Positions 14,597 to 16,030 of a stretch of 16,030 nt of DNA are shown here, in pieces (positions within the stretch are counted from its first letter, which is position 1; each line of letters opens with the position of its first letter). The notes beneath the pieces were generated by a model. The model was not told where the DNA came from. It worked only from the letters and a program-made list of their open reading frames with translations, and did not search any database. The position numbers were made by a program, and so were the translations under genes. Origin of the DNA: an uncultured Lachnospiraceae bacterium (GTDB taxonomy: Bacteria; Bacillota; Clostridia; Lachnospirales; Lachnospiraceae); NCBI GenBank assembly GCA_948438565.1, contig CAOJLW010000016.1, positions 1 to 16,030 on the forward strand, read 5' to 3'.

Positions 14597-15739
14597 ATGA
14601 TACATAAATGGATCAGGCAAAAAAAATTGCGAAGCAAAACGCTGCCTATGGCAGTTGTTCTGACGGCGGTGTGCCTATGTGTTTTGGGGACTGCGGGATG
14701 CGGCGGACAGGCGGAGGAATTGAAGCAGGCGGCGTTTGGGGAAGAGACAGCGGCTCATCAGCCAGACGATAAAGGGACTGTCGATGCGGTGAATTTTGAC
14801 CGCAGGCTTAAGAATTACCAGCCGTTACAGGAAGAGTATAATTTTTATTTTACCTATAAAACCGTCCATCCCTGGTGGGATGCGGTGGCTCTTGGGATTG
14901 AGGATGCTGTCAGGCAGTACGCGGACATAGGGGTTGACATCTGTTATGAATACCTTGCCCCCGATGGCGTATCCGCGCAGGATCAGGTTCAGCGGTTATA
15001 TGAGGCGTCTAAGCGGGGGTTTGACGTCATTGGCGTGGATGTAGCCGATGTAGCGGTGGTTACGCCTGTCATCAATGAACTGATCGAACAGGGACATAAG
15101 GTTATGACATTTTCCAGTTCAGACGCGACAAAAGAAGATGGGTGTCATCGGATTGCCTATGTGGGCAATACCCATAATTATCAAGACGGCGCCGATCTGA
15201 CCGAGGCGCTTTGTAAAAAGCTCGAATATCATGGAAAAGTTGCGCTGCTGGTGGGCAATCCGGGCGTGCCGTGCCATGAGGACAGGGCGCAGGGCGCGCA
15301 GGACGTCATTGCCAGGTATCCGGACATGGAAATTGTGCAGATTGCGTATGATGAGGATTCCGTGGATAAGGCCTATGCTTTTACACAGGAATTTCTGGCG
15401 CAATATAAGGATTTGGCGGGACTTATCTGTTGCAATATGAGCAATCCGGTCGGCGCGGCCAGGGCGGTCATAGAGGCCGGGCGAGAGGACGAGGTGGTGA
15501 TCGTCGGGATGGATCACGACCAAGAAGCGCTTGGTTATCTGAGAGATGGTCAGATCTATGCGCTGGGCGTTCAGGATTGTTATTCGATTGGCTTTGACAC
15601 GGTACAGGTCGCTGTTCGCATTGCGGACGGTTATCTTCCGGGGGATGCGTATCCGGAGAAAACAGAGGAAAAAACAACGATTATTTATCAGGATGGCGCA
15701 GCGGCGATGCTGCGTACCTTATATGGCGATATGGAATAA
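14597..15739 (+). CDS. Sugar/AI-2-type substrate-binding lipoprotein
   Basis: 380 residues. A basic N-terminus (R/K-rich, residues 1-14) and hydrophobic segment lead to a lipobox-like T-A-G-C35, so the mature protein is probably a membrane-anchored lipoprotein outside the cell. A Ser/Glu-rich linker precedes a type-1 periplasmic-binding fold (Peripla_BP_4, RbsB-like; about 80-350): 'FYFTYKTVHPWWDAVALGIEDAV', 'GFDVIGVDVADVAVVTPVI', 'VALLVGNPG', 'AGLICCNMSNPVGAARAV' and 'VIVGMDHDQEALGYLRDGQIYALGVQD'. The ligand is probably a sugar or sugar-like signal. ATG 14597 is preceded by AGGAG. No permease or ATPase gene follows; instead the next gene is the start of a membrane sensor, so this looks like a receptor subunit rather than a transport protein. 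Gap to the next ATG is 18 bp. Confidence 0.85.
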   Translation: MIHKWIRQKKLRSKTLPMAVVLTAVCLCVLGTAGCGGQAEELKQAAFGEETAAHQPDDKGTVDAVNFDRRLKNYQPLQEEYNFYFTYKTVHPWWDAVALGIEDAVRQYADIGVDICYEYLAPDGVSAQDQVQRLYEASKRGFDVIGVDVADVAVVTPVINELIEQGHKVMTFSSSDATKEDGCHRIAYVGNTHNYQDGADLTEALCKKLEYHGKVALLVGNPGVPCHEDRAQGAQDVIARYPDMEIVQIAYDEDSVDKAYAFTQEFLAQYKDLAGLICCNMSNPVGAARAVIEAGREDEVVIVGMDHDQEALGYLRDGQIYALGVQDCYSIGFDTVQVAVRIADGYLPGDAYPEKTEEKTTIIYQDGAAAMLRTLYGDME

Positions 15740-15757
15740 AAACGGCAGGAGCAGAAC

Positions 15758-15979
15758 ATGGATGGGACACAGCATAAAGGAATTATAAAAAATCAAAAAA
15801 AACAGGCCATTGCCTTTGCGGTATGGGGCGGGATGATCATTGCGGCCATTTTAATTATTACGACAATCTGGGTATCGAAAAGCGCGAGGGTTGGAACTAG
15901 GCAGGCAGTCAACAGGGTCAGCGAGTTTTATCTGGCTGAGCTGGCCGGACGCCGGGCGCAGGTGGATTCTGAGGAATAG
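15758..15979 (+). CDS. N-terminus of a membrane sensor protein, stopped by UAG (probable pseudogene)
   Basis: 73 codons from ATG 15758 with CAGGAGC upstream. A short basic cytoplasmic tail, one transmembrane helix (about 20-42, 'AVWGGMIIAAILIITTIWVS'), then 'QAVNRVSEFYLAELAGRRAQV', a juxtamembrane segment I associate with Lachnospiraceae GGDEF/EAL membrane sensors (typically 'LYLDELAGRREQVV..xLNNNI'). The frame reads S-E-E, TAG (15977-15979), then K-N-N-F-T, so the stop stands where the family has Leu and homology seems to continue after it. The frame then ends again at a TGA about 14 codons later, implying a second lesion or a frameshift. The sensor would pair with the binding protein encoded 18 bp upstream. 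The window ends before this can be decided. Confidence 0.55.
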   Translation: MDGTQHKGIIKNQKKQAIAFAVWGGMIIAAILIITTIWVSKSARVGTRQAVNRVSEFYLAELAGRRAQVDSEE

Positions 15980-16030
15980 AAAAATAATTTTACATCTAAG
16001 GAAAATGCGCGAGCCGATTGAGAGGAAGCG

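Noticed and set aside
1..16030. CRISPR arrays, tRNA/rRNA genes, insertion sequences, phage genes
   Set aside because: No regularly spaced direct repeats, no cloverleaf or rRNA-like stretches, and no transposase or integrase motifs were seen.

Overview
The window looks like a stretch of a low-to-moderate-GC Firmicutes chromosome, most likely Clostridia and probably Lachnospiraceae. The reasons are strong AGGAGG-type ribosome binding sites, all genes on one strand, GatCAB-type tRNA amidation, a Csp-like subtilase, secreted Fn3/transglutaminase proteins, and the N-terminus of a sensor type I associate with Lachnospiraceae GGDEF/EAL proteins. No sequence search was possible, so the taxonomy is inference.

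Layout, left to right (all +). (1) 3-971: the 3' two thirds of gatB. (2) 972-1236: a 265-bp intergenic region with DnaA-box-like nonamers, a perfect 11-bp palindrome, a second hairpin and a good sigma-A-type promoter. (3) 1237-4404: a ClpX-family AAA+ unfoldase whose pore-2 'RKH' motif is not conserved, followed by a subtilase with an intact D/H/S triad but Ser at the expected oxyanion-hole Asn. Two intrinsic terminators follow. (4) 4587-8013: a promoter and three closely spaced genes: a secreted four-Fn3 protein, a secreted transglutaminase-like protein (with chitobiase-C-like and InlB-B-repeat-like C-terminal modules), and a GNAT acetyltransferase. (5) 8064-8777: a visibly decayed pair, a WYL-type regulator (HTH piece, frameshifting deletion, in-frame stop) fused by a deletion to the 3' part of a GyrI-like gene, then a strong terminator. 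(6) 8905-14438: an extended -10 promoter and a co-directional run: a non-canonical radical SAM protein (CX8CX2C plus a C-terminal CX2CX2C), a 975-residue unrecognised helical/TPR-like protein (4-bp overlap), a 3-TM protein (17-bp overlap), a pyruvoyl-dependent arginine decarboxylase, and a small DUF6483-like protein. (7) 14597-end: a lipoprotein periplasmic-binding protein of the sugar/AI-2 type, then the N-terminus of a membrane sensor stopped by UAG after 73 codons.

The best candidate for something undescribed is the overlapping trio 9091-13503 (radical SAM enzyme, 975-aa TPR-like protein, small membrane protein). Its overlaps imply tight co-translation, but I can assign no pathway. The ClpX-like/subtilase pair is a second candidate, as a dedicated proteolysis module. 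The PBP and truncated sensor resemble a binding-protein/membrane-receptor signalling pair whose receptor is probably broken.
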